64,000 nt of DNA from JAUWKC01 sp035527845 (GTDB taxonomy: Bacteria > Planctomycetota > Phycisphaerae > Sedimentisphaerales > Anaerobacaceae): contig DATKZT010000007.1 of NCBI GenBank assembly GCA_035527845.1, positions 5,199 to 69,198 on the forward strand, in the 5' to 3' direction. The notes below the pieces were generated by a model. It searched no databases and was not told the origin of the DNA. It saw nothing but the letters and a program-made list of their open reading frames with translations. Shown one piece after another: positions 1 to 8,286 of the stretch (position 1 is its first letter; each line of letters begins with the position of its first letter). The position numbers and the translations under genes were made by a program.

Positions 1-1
1 G

Positions 2-100
2 ATGAAGAATTCCGGCTCGCTGACTTACGACACGAGGCTTCTGGATGTGGACATCAATGACCAGACGGCGTACCTGGGCGGGCGCTGGTGGGAGGATTGA
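2..100 (+). CDS. C-terminal end of an upstream gene (partial), probable pilus-cluster protein
   Basis: An open frame enters from the left edge and ends at TGA 98-100. The visible tail is about 32 residues and ends in WWED. It lies 53 nt upstream of a prepilin gene in the same orientation, so it is probably the preceding gene of the pseudopilin cluster. The aromatic-acidic ending resembles the YWTED and RWTEQ endings of the two PilX-like proteins downstream. That likeness is too short to assign a family. Confidence 0.5.
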   Translation: MKNSGSLTYDTRLLDVDINDQTAYLGGRWWED

Positions 101-153
101 CGCCACTGGCGGGCCCGCGAAAGGACAAGGATTTTTGACCAGAGGTATAAGTT

Positions 154-633
154 ATGAAGATTATCAAAAACAAGCGTACAAAGGGCATGTCACTAATCGA
201 GGTCATGCTTGCGGTATTGATACTTGCAATCTCGGTTGTGGGCGCATCGGCGTACCGGTATTATTCGACTTTGGATGCCCGCCGGGCGGACATGCAGTCG
301 GCGGCGGCGCGGATCGGGATGCTTCTGTGCGAGAACTGGCGAGGGGTCAGGGGTTCGGAGAGCTGGGACCCGGCGGCCCATCTGGGGTCGGAGCTGACCA
401 TGTCGCCGATAACGTCCCCTCCGCAAAGCCTTGGCTTCTCCGACTTCACAACCCTGGGCGCCTATACAGTGACCGTGGACGGCATAAACTATTATACCGG
501 GCTGTGCTGGAAGGACGTCAGTACCGATTTGCGGGCCTTGAACGTGGTGGTGGCGTGGTCGCAGCGGGACACGGGCGGCACGATTAATGATGCCGACAAG
601 CTGTTCAAGCTGACAACTTATGTCACTAATTAG
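154..633 (+). CDS. Type IV prepilin / pseudopilin (PilV/GspI-like)
   Basis: A 159-residue protein with a class III prepilin signal: a short basic leader, Gly11 before the cleavage site, then MSLIE with the conserved Glu at mature position 5 (residue 16). A hydrophobic helix follows (about residues 14-33). The N-terminus is the part that a PilD-type peptidase would cleave and methylate. The rest is a small globular domain with two cysteines (Cys59 and one near residue 120), as in minor pilins. An AGAGG-like ribosome site precedes the ATG. It heads a run of co-directional pilus genes with short gaps, so it is probably a minor pilin of the assembly encoded here. Whether it is of pilus or type II secretion type cannot be settled from sequence alone. 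Confidence 0.85.
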   Translation: MKIIKNKRTKGMSLIEVMLAVLILAISVVGASAYRYYSTLDARRADMQSAAARIGMLLCENWRGVRGSESWDPAAHLGSELTMSPITSPPQSLGFSDFTTLGAYTVTVDGINYYTGLCWKDVSTDLRALNVVVAWSQRDTGGTINDADKLFKLTTYVTN

Positions 634-656
634 GACAAGCGGAGGATAAACGAACC

Positions 657-1166
657 ATGATAAGCAGGAAACTTACATTTCGACGTGGCTTTACTCTTAT
701 GGAATTGGCGATAGCCGCCGTGTCGTCGGTCATCGTGATGGTGGGCATAGCGGTGGTCCTCGTTGATGGCATGAAGGGCTGGAACCGCATGTATAGTCGT
801 GTGTACGCGGAAGTGGTGACCGACAGCCACGTGGCGAGGAGGATGTTCGACACGGAGATTCGCAAGGCAAGCCGGGAAAGGTACTCTGTCGCCACAGACG
901 GGAGCTCGCTGGAGGTTTACTATTATTTCAGTGCGGCTTCAACGGAGCCCGACCGCTATGCGCGTTTTTACACATCCAGCGGCGACCTGAACGTCGAGTA
1001 CGGCATAGTGGAGCCTCGAGAGACGCTGCGGGTGCAGACCGTCTGCGGCAACGTTACAAGCTGCACATTTATGGGTCAGGGGTGCTCGGCGCAAATGGTC
1101 CTTACCCTCAGCGACGGCTCGCAGACTGTCACGACGGTTGCCTCTGCGGTTATGCACAACCAGTAG
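657..1166 (+). CDS. Type IV prepilin / pseudopilin (PilW/GspJ-like)
   Basis: A 169-residue protein with a prepilin leader: Gly11, then FTLME with Glu at mature position 5, and a hydrophobic helix to about residue 38. The body contains an ATSxRRMFDTEIRKA-like stretch after the helix, typical of PilW/GspJ minor pseudopilins, followed by a beta-rich domain with cysteines near residues 125-140. It begins 23 nt after the previous prepilin gene, which suggests co-transcription. It is probably a minor component that primes pilus or pseudopilus assembly in the inner membrane. Confidence 0.83.
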   Translation: MISRKLTFRRGFTLMELAIAAVSSVIVMVGIAVVLVDGMKGWNRMYSRVYAEVVTDSHVARRMFDTEIRKASRERYSVATDGSSLEVYYYFSAASTEPDRYARFYTSSGDLNVEYGIVEPRETLRVQTVCGNVTSCTFMGQGCSAQMVLTLSDGSQTVTTVASAVMHNQ

Positions 1167-1184
1167 GAGGGAGGGAGGTCAGAT

Positions 1185-2402
1185 ATGAGTAGAGTCAAAG
1201 CGGTACGGTCTCAAAGGGGGGGCTCGGCACTGCTGCTGGTGGTCTTTGCGGTGGTGGTGCTGATAATAATGGGTACGGGGCTGCTGGAGGTGGGGCTCAA
1301 GAGCCGGATTCTTGCGATAAGAACCGCACAGGGGATGGAGGCCCGCTGCGCGGCGGATGCGGGCCTTACCAAGGCGATATACGGGATGAACGAGAAGTTG
1401 AAGATCAAGTCGTGGTCCGATGTTTCGCCGCCATACGTTGTGAACGAGGCCCTGCCGAATTGCAGCGCCACTTTCAGCTACAACACAGGCATGCAGGGCA
1501 AGAACACCTCTATGGTTCGCTCTGTGGGCAATTCCGGCCCGGCGGTCAAAACTGTGTACGCGGTACTGCGGCTCAAGGGCCTGTTCGAGGATGCCATTTT
1601 TGTAAAAGAGCAGCTCATATTGAAAAGCGGTACGGTTGTTGACGCGTTCAACTCGCTGGACGCAACGGATACGGACCTGGGCGCCAAGATCGGCACGGTA
1701 AGCACCGCGGCCGCTCAAATCATTCTCAACCCCGGTTGTACGGTCAAGGGCGAGGTTGTGGTGGGCGTCGATGGCGACCCCGCAACGGTGATAAAGGACC
1801 TGGGCGCCACGACAGGCGACAGGTACGCGATGGAGGAAGAGCAGGAATTTCCGCCGGTGATTCCACCGATACTGCCGGACAGGGGCAGCCTTTCGGTTAC
1901 AGGGACGCTGACGATAGGTCCGGCCAGCAGCGGCCGATACGCGCAAATCGATGTGAAGATGACTAAGGTCCCGGGGATACTGGAGATAGCCGGCGGGGAC
2001 GTTGCGCTGTACGTTACGGGGGACATCTCGTTCGGCCAATCGTGTGACATTGTGATAAGGCCCGGTGCGTCTTTGACCATTTATGCCGACGGCGACATTT
2101 CATTCGGCAACGGCGGCGGCGTGGACAACCAAACAAATCACGCCGGCAACTTCCATTTGTACGGGACCGGCCTGCCGGTGCAGAAATGGGACCTCAAGGC
2201 CAAGAGCGAGGCGTTCGGCGCCATTTACGCTCCGAATGCGGACATTATTATTTATGCCAAGGGCGATATCGGCAGCTCCATAGTGTCGAGGAACTGCGAG
2301 TTCAAGGCGGGCGGAAACTTCCACTACGATAAGGCGCTGCGGGACGTTAGCACCAAAGACGAGGGTGTGCAGTTCGTAATGAAATACTGGACCGAGGATT
2401 AA
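1185..2402 (+). CDS. PilX-like N-terminus with DUF7305-like beta-rich domain
   Basis: A 405-residue protein. Residues 1-60 hold a basic leader, a hydrophobic helix (about 14-32) and an EARCAADAGLTKAIYGMNE stretch like the PilX N-terminal family. The C-terminal half (about 250-395) is glycine/aspartate-rich beta repeats with phrases such as GAIYAPNADI and GDIGSSIV, which match my memory of the planctomycete DUF7305 domain. There is no canonical G|xxxxE prepilin site, as is usual for PilX relatives. The gene starts 18 nt after the previous stop, behind a GGAGGGAGG ribosome site. The next gene is a close paralogue, so this is a tandem duplication. It is probably a non-classical minor pilin or surface structural protein. 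Confidence 0.75.
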   Translation: MSRVKAVRSQRGGSALLLVVFAVVVLIIMGTGLLEVGLKSRILAIRTAQGMEARCAADAGLTKAIYGMNEKLKIKSWSDVSPPYVVNEALPNCSATFSYNTGMQGKNTSMVRSVGNSGPAVKTVYAVLRLKGLFEDAIFVKEQLILKSGTVVDAFNSLDATDTDLGAKIGTVSTAAAQIILNPGCTVKGEVVVGVDGDPATVIKDLGATTGDRYAMEEEQEFPPVIPPILPDRGSLSVTGTLTIGPASSGRYAQIDVKMTKVPGILEIAGGDVALYVTGDISFGQSCDIVIRPGASLTIYADGDISFGNGGGVDNQTNHAGNFHLYGTGLPVQKWDLKAKSEAFGAIYAPNADIIIYAKGDIGSSIVSRNCEFKAGGNFHYDKALRDVSTKDEGVQFVMKYWTED

Positions 2403-2448
2403 GGACAAGTGGGCGCACGAAACTCAACAACCTCGTGGAGAAAGAGAA

Positions 2449-3729
2449 TTGGCTTGTAAGGGTTCGTCAAATTCTGTTGTCATTAAACCCATCCGACGCC
2501 TGCTCGCAGGCCGGGGTGCGGACCGGGCCAAAGCCGCAAGGCGTCGAGGCTCTGCCATTGTCCTTATAGTCCTGGTTGTGGTGATACTATCTTCCTTAGG
2601 GGTGGGACTGCTTCGTCTTGGGCTTAGCAGTCGCATCTATGCGACCCGAACGGCCCACCAGGTGGAGGCGCGGTGTGCGGCGGACGCCGGCCTGGCAAAA
2701 GCGGTATTCGCAATGAACGAGAAACTCAAGATAAAGCCGTGGTCCGACGGGACTCTTCCGGCCGAGGCGGACCAGACACTGCCGAACTGCGATGCGACTT
2801 TCGACTATACGGTTTCCGTGGACGGGGGTAATTATACTGTTGAATCCGTCGGCAGCTTGGCAGAGGCGTTAAAAAGCGTCAACGGGATTTTGCGGCTGAA
2901 GGGGTTATTTGAATCCGCGATCTTGACGCAGGGGCCTTTGATATTGAAACCGGGGATGCTTGTTGATGGGTACAACTCTTCGGACCCTTATGACACCGAC
3001 GTGGATGTGAAGATTGCCACTACGAGTACGGCAGCCGACCAGATAATTCTCAACAGTGGCGTAGTTGTAAACGGTGACGTTTTCGTGGGGATGGACGCGG
3101 ACCCGTCAACCGTGATAAAGGACCTTGGCGCGACGACGGGACATCAGTCTTCTCTTACGGAGGAGATTGAGTTTCCTGCGGTGACGCTCCCGGGTTATAC
3201 GAGTCCGGACACGACGATTGAGGCCAAGGGCGTGAGGTTACCAATCCATCCGGCGGACAGCGGAAGGTACAGTGGGATTTCGTTAAAGCGGACGAGCGAC
3301 CCGGGGATACTGGAGATAACAGGCGGAGACGTCGTCCTGCACGTGACCGGTAATATCGGGATGGGGCAGGACTGCGAGATTATAATCGATGATGGTTCGT
3401 CTTTGACGCTGTACGTTGACGGCGATATATCGGCAGACAACAACGCCGGTTTCAACAATGCGACCCAGATACCCGGTAACCTCAAAATCTATGGCACCGG
3501 CGCCAACCAGAGTTTCGACATTAAGGCAAAGAGCGATGTCTTTGGCGCAGTTTACGCTCCGAACGCGGACATTACGATTATGGCCAACGGCGATGTGTAC
3601 GGCTCGGTGGTGGCCAAAAGCTTCGAGATGAAAGCCGGGGGCAACTTCTACTACGACGAGGCGCTGAGTCAGGTCACTGTGGATGACGAAAGCGTCCGGT
3701 TCGTGGTGAAGCGGTGGACTGAGCAGTAA
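2449..3729 (+). CDS. PilX-like/DUF7305-like protein, tandem paralogue of the preceding gene
   Basis: A 426-residue paralogue of the 1185-2402 product, with the same order of segments: a basic leader, a hydrophobic helix, EARCAADAGLAKAVFAMNE, a central LKGLFESAI block, and a C-terminal GAVYAPNADITI/GDVYGSVVAKS beta region. The start used is TTG at 2449, with a GGAG site 8 nt upstream. It gives a longer basic leader (about 35 residues before the helix) than the paralogue has, and no ATG or GTG downstream fits better. The two copies differ in the 225-260 linker. It is the last gene before a ~430-bp gap that separates it from pilM. Confidence 0.72.
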   Translation: MACKGSSNSVVIKPIRRLLAGRGADRAKAARRRGSAIVLIVLVVVILSSLGVGLLRLGLSSRIYATRTAHQVEARCAADAGLAKAVFAMNEKLKIKPWSDGTLPAEADQTLPNCDATFDYTVSVDGGNYTVESVGSLAEALKSVNGILRLKGLFESAILTQGPLILKPGMLVDGYNSSDPYDTDVDVKIATTSTAADQIILNSGVVVNGDVFVGMDADPSTVIKDLGATTGHQSSLTEEIEFPAVTLPGYTSPDTTIEAKGVRLPIHPADSGRYSGISLKRTSDPGILEITGGDVVLHVTGNIGMGQDCEIIIDDGSSLTLYVDGDISADNNAGFNNATQIPGNLKIYGTGANQSFDIKAKSDVFGAVYAPNADITIMANGDVYGSVVAKSFEMKAGGNFYYDEALSQVTVDDESVRFVVKRWTEQ

Positions 3730-4159
3730 TGCCGCACCTCTTTGCTTTTTGCTTCCCCAAGCCTCATTTAATCCCTCAGCAATCAAATACATACTCCGCT
3801 CCAAACACGTCTTCGCAGGCCCATTGGGAAAGCAAATTTTGTTTTGTCATCTGACAATTCTCGCATCATCCGTCCGATAACTTTTCGGGCGGACTCACAT
3901 CTTCAATAAAACCGTCATTTTGCAGGGCCGCACCCCTGCGCGACAAATTCTGCGCGGGTGCCGAGCGTTCCGGCTGTGGCGGCGCACTGCCGCACCACAT
4001 CATTTATGGGACGTGAACGGGAGCACACACCCCTCAGTTTTGTTCGGCAGATAACGCAATTTAGACGTAAAACCGCGACTTTTTTGAGCCGATAGAGGGG
4101 ATGTAGTCCGCCGCACACGGGCAGAAAGGACGGCGGACTGTTTTTAGGTTGAAGGACTT
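3730..4159 (+). promoter_or_regulatory. pilM leader region, GC-rich inverted repeats, no gene seen
   Basis: No convincing reading frame lies in these 430 bases. Several GC-rich inverted repeats are visible: GTCCG/CGGAC around 3870-3895, GCAGGG/CCCTGC around 3920-3938, and a perfect 9-bp stem just before pilM (listed separately). No sigma-70 promoter stands out. I looked for the conserved blocks of GEMM-type c-di-GMP riboswitches because of the pilus context and did not find them. Confidence 0.4.
4105..4145 (+). terminator. Terminator-like hairpin 14 nt upstream of pilM
   Basis: Perfect 9-bp stem AGTCCGCCG (4105-4113) / CGGCGGACT (4131-4139), a 17-nt loop, then GTTTTT. It looks like an intrinsic terminator, but the pilM ATG is only 14 nt after the T-run, so no promoter fits between them. 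Either it ends read-through from the pseudopilin genes, or it works as an attenuator or ribosome-access switch for pilMNO. Confidence 0.6.
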
Positions 4160-5227
4160 ATGGGTTTTGATTGGAAAAAAGCATTGAAGCCTGAGCAGCC
4201 CGACGTCCTCGGGATGGATATAGGCTCGGAGCAGGTCAAGCTCGTCGAGCTGCGCAAGGCCGGTTCCGGCTACACGGTGACATCGGCGTCGGTAACGGCG
4301 ATTGCCGATGGCGGCGAAGATAACGCCGAAGAAAAAACGACCGTCGCGCAGGCGATTACCGACTGTGTGCGGTCGGCAGAACCGCGAACGCGGCTGGCCG
4401 TTTGCGGCGTGTGCGGGCCGGAGGTTGCGGTACGCGGCTTCAAGTTTCCCGCCCTGCCAAAGGACGAGATAGATGGCGCCGTGCTCCTGGAAGCGGCGCA
4501 GGTATGTCCCTTCAACATAGACGAAGGTGCGGTTGATTATCAGTTGATCCCCAACGGCGACGACTCCCTCCGGGGCGTGATGGTCGCGGCAACGCATAAG
4601 CTGATAAGACGCAAGACGCGACTGGCCGCCGCCGCGGAACTGACGTGCGTGCTGATGGACGTGGACGGGCTGGCGTTGTTGAACTGTTTTGCACAGGTTG
4701 AGCGTGAGGCAGAGACGCGAGCGGAAGATCGGAGGACGACGGCCATACTGAATGTGGGCAGCCGCTACACGACGCTGGCGATTCGCGGCAGCGAGGGTCT
4801 GCCGTTCATACGTGACATTGCTTACGCGGGCAGCGACATCATTGGGCTGATTGCAGACAGCAGCGGCCAGCCGAAAGAGACCGTCAGAGACGCGCTCTTC
4901 AGCGCCGAAGCCCGGACGACGGAGGTTGACGTCTTCGAGAATATGCAGGCGGCGTGCCGAAAGCTGGCCGTCGATGTTACCGAGACCCTGCGGTACTACA
5001 ACGCACAGGAAAAACAGCGCACCGTTGAGAAGGTCTATGTATGCGGCGGCTTCTCCTTGGCGCAGGGTTTTGTCGAGGCCCTCAATGACCAGCTTCCAGC
5101 CGAAGTGGTCCTGTGGAATCCATTTCATAAGATGCCGTGCACCGCAGGGGCGGGTTGTGAGCAGCTCGTTCGCAAAAAAGGACCCGCGCTGGCGGTGGCC
5201 GCAGGTTTTGCCATGAGGTCAATCTGA
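4160..5227 (+). CDS. pilM: PilM-like actin-fold pilus assembly protein
   Basis: A 355-residue cytoplasmic protein with the PilM/FtsA-like ATPase signature. It has the N-terminal phosphate-1 segment GMDIGSEQVKLVEL (about residues 18-31), a second strand AILNVGSRYTTLAI (about 195-208), and YVCGGFSLAQGFVEAL near residue 293. The length matches the PilM family. In known systems PilM binds the cytoplasmic tail of PilN and links the inner-membrane PilN/PilO complex to the assembly motor. The next gene (PilN-like) begins 2 nt after the stop, a typical tightly coupled pilMN arrangement. An AAGGA ribosome site sits close to the ATG. Confidence 0.85.
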   Translation: MGFDWKKALKPEQPDVLGMDIGSEQVKLVELRKAGSGYTVTSASVTAIADGGEDNAEEKTTVAQAITDCVRSAEPRTRLAVCGVCGPEVAVRGFKFPALPKDEIDGAVLLEAAQVCPFNIDEGAVDYQLIPNGDDSLRGVMVAATHKLIRRKTRLAAAAELTCVLMDVDGLALLNCFAQVEREAETRAEDRRTTAILNVGSRYTTLAIRGSEGLPFIRDIAYAGSDIIGLIADSSGQPKETVRDALFSAEARTTEVDVFENMQAACRKLAVDVTETLRYYNAQEKQRTVEKVYVCGGFSLAQGFVEALNDQLPAEVVLWNPFHKMPCTAGAGCEQLVRKKGPALAVAAGFAMRSI

Positions 5228-5229
5228 AT

Positions 5230-5877
5230 ATGTTTACGATAGACTTACTAAAAGGACAAGCGATTCCGATAAAGAGCGGACCGGAGCGCCTGGTTTTTGC
5301 GGCGGCTACGGCTGCCGGACCGGGCATAGCGGTAATTATCTTGTTGGGTATGTACCTGAGCAACGCGGTCGCGATATCCGTCCAGCGGCAGGGCATCGCA
5401 GGCTGCGACGATAAGATGGCGCGCCCGGAATTGGTCGAGGCGCTGGCCGAGCAGAAACAATTCGAGCAGAACAAGGGTCTTATACAGAGCTGTCTGCAGG
5501 AAGTTTCCACAGTCATCGGCAGACATGCACAGTGGTCGCCTATTCTGCGGACGGTGGTGGAATATATGCCGGACTCGGTAGTCCTGACAAAGCTCGAAGT
5601 GAAACAGGAATCCGTAAAGCAACGGTGCCCCAAGAATGATGACCCGGAACAAACGGTCGAGGTGAGCATCCCGGTAAGAAAACTTCAGATGAGCGTGAGC
5701 TCCAACACGAAACTGGGCTGTGACCAGGCAGTGCGTGATTTTCGGGACCGACTGCTTCTTTCCCCCGTCCTGGGGCCCAAGCTGGAAAATATTAAGGTTG
5801 AACAGAGTGATGATAAGCTTGACGGCCGGCAGGTGGTTTCTTACCAGATAAACTGTCTGTTCAAGCCGGGTTTTTAG
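5230..5877 (+). CDS. pilN: PilN-like inner-membrane pilus assembly protein
   Basis: A 215-residue protein with a short cytoplasmic N-terminus (MFTIDLLKGQ, comparable to the PilM-binding INLLP-type motif of PilN), one membrane helix at about residues 23-45, a coiled-coil-like stretch (about 50-85), and a small C-terminal alpha/beta domain. Position, size and topology fit PilN or the cytoplasmic-tail half of GspL. Sequence identity to classical PilN is low by eye, so the call rests partly on synteny between pilM and the PilO-like gene. Confidence 0.72.
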   Translation: MFTIDLLKGQAIPIKSGPERLVFAAATAAGPGIAVIILLGMYLSNAVAISVQRQGIAGCDDKMARPELVEALAEQKQFEQNKGLIQSCLQEVSTVIGRHAQWSPILRTVVEYMPDSVVLTKLEVKQESVKQRCPKNDDPEQTVEVSIPVRKLQMSVSSNTKLGCDQAVRDFRDRLLLSPVLGPKLENIKVEQSDDKLDGRQVVSYQINCLFKPGF

Positions 5878-5887
5878 CGGGTTTATT

Positions 5888-6475
5888 ATGAAGCCGATTT
5901 ATAAAAAGTACTGCGCGAGGCTGTCCCTGGTATGGGCGTGCTCGCTGATCGTGTTTGTGCTGCTTCATGTGCTGGTGACGCGACCTCAGAAGAGGGTGCG
6001 CGAAGGCCTCGAACGCGACCTGTCGCAAAAGAGGCTCCTTTACGAGCGGGCAAGAGCGGCCGCTCAGGAGCAAACCAGGTCGGAGTGGAAGAAACAGATC
6101 GAAAATATGGAAAACAGACTCGGGGATTTCGCCATTGATTCTGAGGACTCCGGCAACTTGACGTTTGACATAGGTCAAATTGCCAAAGAGGAGCAGGCAT
6201 TCTCATTTAGCATCAGAGGAAAAGACGGCAGCGCCGAATCGCCCATTCCCGACGGCGAGCGCGTAGCTGAGAATTATCTCAACGTCAACTTTGCCGCCGG
6301 TTTCACGGAGTTTGCGACTTTGCTCAATGCTCTGGAGCGTCACAGGCCGGTAGTCTTTGTGGACAGGTTCACTCTAAGTCGTTCGACGAAGGGCGATTCG
6401 AAGCATCCGGTGAATATGGAGCTGGCGGTCCTTGTGGTGAAACGACCGGGCGCAGAAGGTGCCGAGGCCATGTAG
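5888..6475 (+). CDS. pilO: PilO-like inner-membrane pilus assembly protein
   Basis: A 195-residue protein with a short basic N-terminus, one membrane helix (about residues 11-31), a charged coiled coil (about 33-80), and a C-terminal ferredoxin-like domain containing NYLNVNFAAGFTEFATLLNAL, which resembles the PilO/GspM core. It starts 10 nt after the PilN-like gene. In known systems PilO heterodimerises with PilN and aligns the inner-membrane platform with the secretin through PilP. Confidence 0.72.
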   Translation: MKPIYKKYCARLSLVWACSLIVFVLLHVLVTRPQKRVREGLERDLSQKRLLYERARAAAQEQTRSEWKKQIENMENRLGDFAIDSEDSGNLTFDIGQIAKEEQAFSFSIRGKDGSAESPIPDGERVAENYLNVNFAAGFTEFATLLNALERHRPVVFVDRFTLSRSTKGDSKHPVNMELAVLVVKRPGAEGAEAM

Positions 6476-6575
6476 GCTTTTTGGGGGTGCAGCCCTGTTT
6501 CCTCGTAGCGCTTTTTTAGAAGGGGACCCTGAAACAGATTGAGCGTGCCTTGTTTGTCGGGCACATATATACGGG

Positions 6576-7442
6576 ATGACGATGAGGACGATAGCAATAG
6601 CAAATCAGAAAGGTGGTTGCGGCAAGACAACAACGGCCGTGAATGTCGCCGCCGCTCTTGCAATGCTGGGCAATAGAGTCCTGCTGGTGGACCTTGACCC
6701 TCAGGCACATTCGACGCTTGGTGTGGGGCACGATCCCGAGACCCTTGAAAAAACGATTTACGACGCTCTTACTAATCCGCACATTCCCTTCTCGCGCGTG
6801 ATAGTAAGCACGGAGCTGCAGCGGCTGCATCTGGCGCCGAACAACATCCTGCTTTCGGGCTTTGAGCTCGAGCTGGCGTCGCTTTACAACCGCGAATATG
6901 TGTTGAGCCGACAGTTGGAATCCGTCAGGGGAGCTTACGACATCTGCGTCATCGACTGCTCTCCATCGCTCAGTCTGCTCACCCTGAACGCATTGGTCGC
7001 CAGTACCGACGTGATCATACCCGTGCAGGTTCACTATTACGCCCTTGAAGGGCTCAGACAGCTTCTTGAGACCATCCAGATTGTTCGAGAGCGCTTCAAT
7101 TCGGGATTGCAAATACTCGGAGTCCTGCTGACGTTTGTGGAGAGCAGGACCATGTTGAGCAGGCAGGTACAGCATCAGATGCGGGACTTCTTTGGCGATT
7201 TGGTTTTTGATACGGTTATTCACCGGACGATAAGGCTGGCCGAGGCCCCGAGTGCGGGCCAGCCCATATTGACCTACGACCCGAAAAGCAAGGGTGCCGA
7301 CGAATATATGGCGTTGGGGGAGGAGATAATCAATAAAGGAAACAGGCCGGCTCTGGTGTACACACTCCAGGGTGCTGTTGAGGAGACAGAGAATGGGCAA
7401 GCAGAAGCGAGGACTGCACAAAGAAATCACATCGATATTTGA
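6576..7442 (+). CDS. ParA/MinD-family ATPase in the pilus cluster
   Basis: A 288-residue deviant Walker A ATPase. NQKGGCGKTTTAVN is at about residues 9-22, LLVDLDPQAH (A') at about 37-46, and VIDCSPSLSLLTLNAL (Walker B region) at about 125-140. The closing RLAEAPSAGQPI segment is typical of the Soj/ParA class. ATG 6576 and ATG 6582 are both possible; the second gives the more usual MRTIAIANQKGG start. The gene sits between pilO and the PilP-like gene and overlaps the latter by 50 nt. No ParB or parS site is visible, so a role in positioning the pilus or secretion machine, like MinD-type CpaE or FlhG, is more likely than chromosome partition. That role is inferred. Confidence 0.85.
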   Translation: MTMRTIAIANQKGGCGKTTTAVNVAAALAMLGNRVLLVDLDPQAHSTLGVGHDPETLEKTIYDALTNPHIPFSRVIVSTELQRLHLAPNNILLSGFELELASLYNREYVLSRQLESVRGAYDICVIDCSPSLSLLTLNALVASTDVIIPVQVHYYALEGLRQLLETIQIVRERFNSGLQILGVLLTFVESRTMLSRQVQHQMRDFFGDLVFDTVIHRTIRLAEAPSAGQPILTYDPKSKGADEYMALGEEIINKGNRPALVYTLQGAVEETENGQAEARTAQRNHIDI

Positions 7443-8214
7443 CGGTGTGCCGGTGCCGAAGGACCCAGGTACGTCGCAGTCACCCCCTTCGTCTGCTCCG
7501 GAGCGGGGCGGGCAGGAGCATCGCCCGATGTACGCCCGCAAGCAGGTTCAGATGCCGGTATTTCCAGGACCGGCCGTTGAACAGGCCAACGTCTCGGAAG
7601 TCTCGAGGCCTCAACCGGCCCCCGAGTCCTCTCCAAAGGCAGTGCCGATCGAACGCCCGCAGGTTGGTATCATCCTCAAAAGTGGCGGCGGCAATTTACT
7701 CGAGCGAACATATCAGCTTGTAAGAGCGAAGCTCTTCGCGTCCAAGGCAACTGAAGGTGCGGGCAGGAAAAAAGCAGCGGTGGCATTGGCCCCCGTTCTG
7801 TTGGTGGTTTTGATAGTCGTATTGGGTAAAGTCCTGCCGGGTCCCAAAGGCGGCCACGAGGTGGTGGTGAACCCGGCGTTCTCAGCTGCTGCCGGCGGTT
7901 CTGAGTTACAAATTGACTGGCAGATTCCGGAACCTTACCCTCAGACGCTTCGCGACCCCATGCAATTCGGTTCGGTGACGCGGCCGCAGCCGGGCCCGGA
8001 CGGGCAAGAGGGCACAGACGGCCAACTGGTCGTAACAGGCATAGTCTATAGCAAGGATAATCCGACGGCGGTTATTGGCACCCAGATAGTTCACATAAAT
8101 GACGAAATCTCAGGTGTGACCGTCGCCGAAATAAGTGAAGACAGCGTCGTATTTGAGAAGGACGGCAAGAGGTGGACACAAAAAGTCCGAAAAGAGCAGC
8201 AAGGCGGTTCTTGA
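7393..8214 (+). CDS. PilP/GspC-like periplasmic linker protein
   Basis: A 273-residue protein. ATG 7393 is chosen because AGGAG sits 7 nt upstream (7381-7385); an earlier in-frame start at 7372 lacks this. There is a long proline-rich cytoplasmic N-terminus (to about residue 125), one membrane helix (about 127-147), then a periplasmic part ending in a small beta domain (about 215-268) with VTGIVYSKDNPTAVIG and a closing KDGKRWTQKV strand. This resembles the HR domain of GspC and the beta domain of PilP, which dock to the secretin N0 domain. It overlaps the ATPase gene by 50 nt. The extended cytoplasmic arm is unusual for PilP and could contact the ParA-like ATPase. Confidence 0.65.
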   Translation: MGKQKRGLHKEITSIFDGVPVPKDPGTSQSPPSSAPERGGQEHRPMYARKQVQMPVFPGPAVEQANVSEVSRPQPAPESSPKAVPIERPQVGIILKSGGGNLLERTYQLVRAKLFASKATEGAGRKKAAVALAPVLLVVLIVVLGKVLPGPKGGHEVVVNPAFSAAAGGSELQIDWQIPEPYPQTLRDPMQFGSVTRPQPGPDGQEGTDGQLVVTGIVYSKDNPTAVIGTQIVHINDEISGVTVAEISEDSVVFEKDGKRWTQKVRKEQQGGS

Positions 8215-8286
8215 GCCACAGGACCGGATGCCTCGCGGCCTGAACGGAAAATATTATCAAACAAAAAATTCAGGAAAGGAACTATC

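Noticed and set aside
3900..4150. c-di-GMP (GEMM) riboswitch upstream of pilM
   Set aside because: The conserved GCAAA/AAACC blocks and tetraloop-receptor pattern were not found despite the suggestive context.
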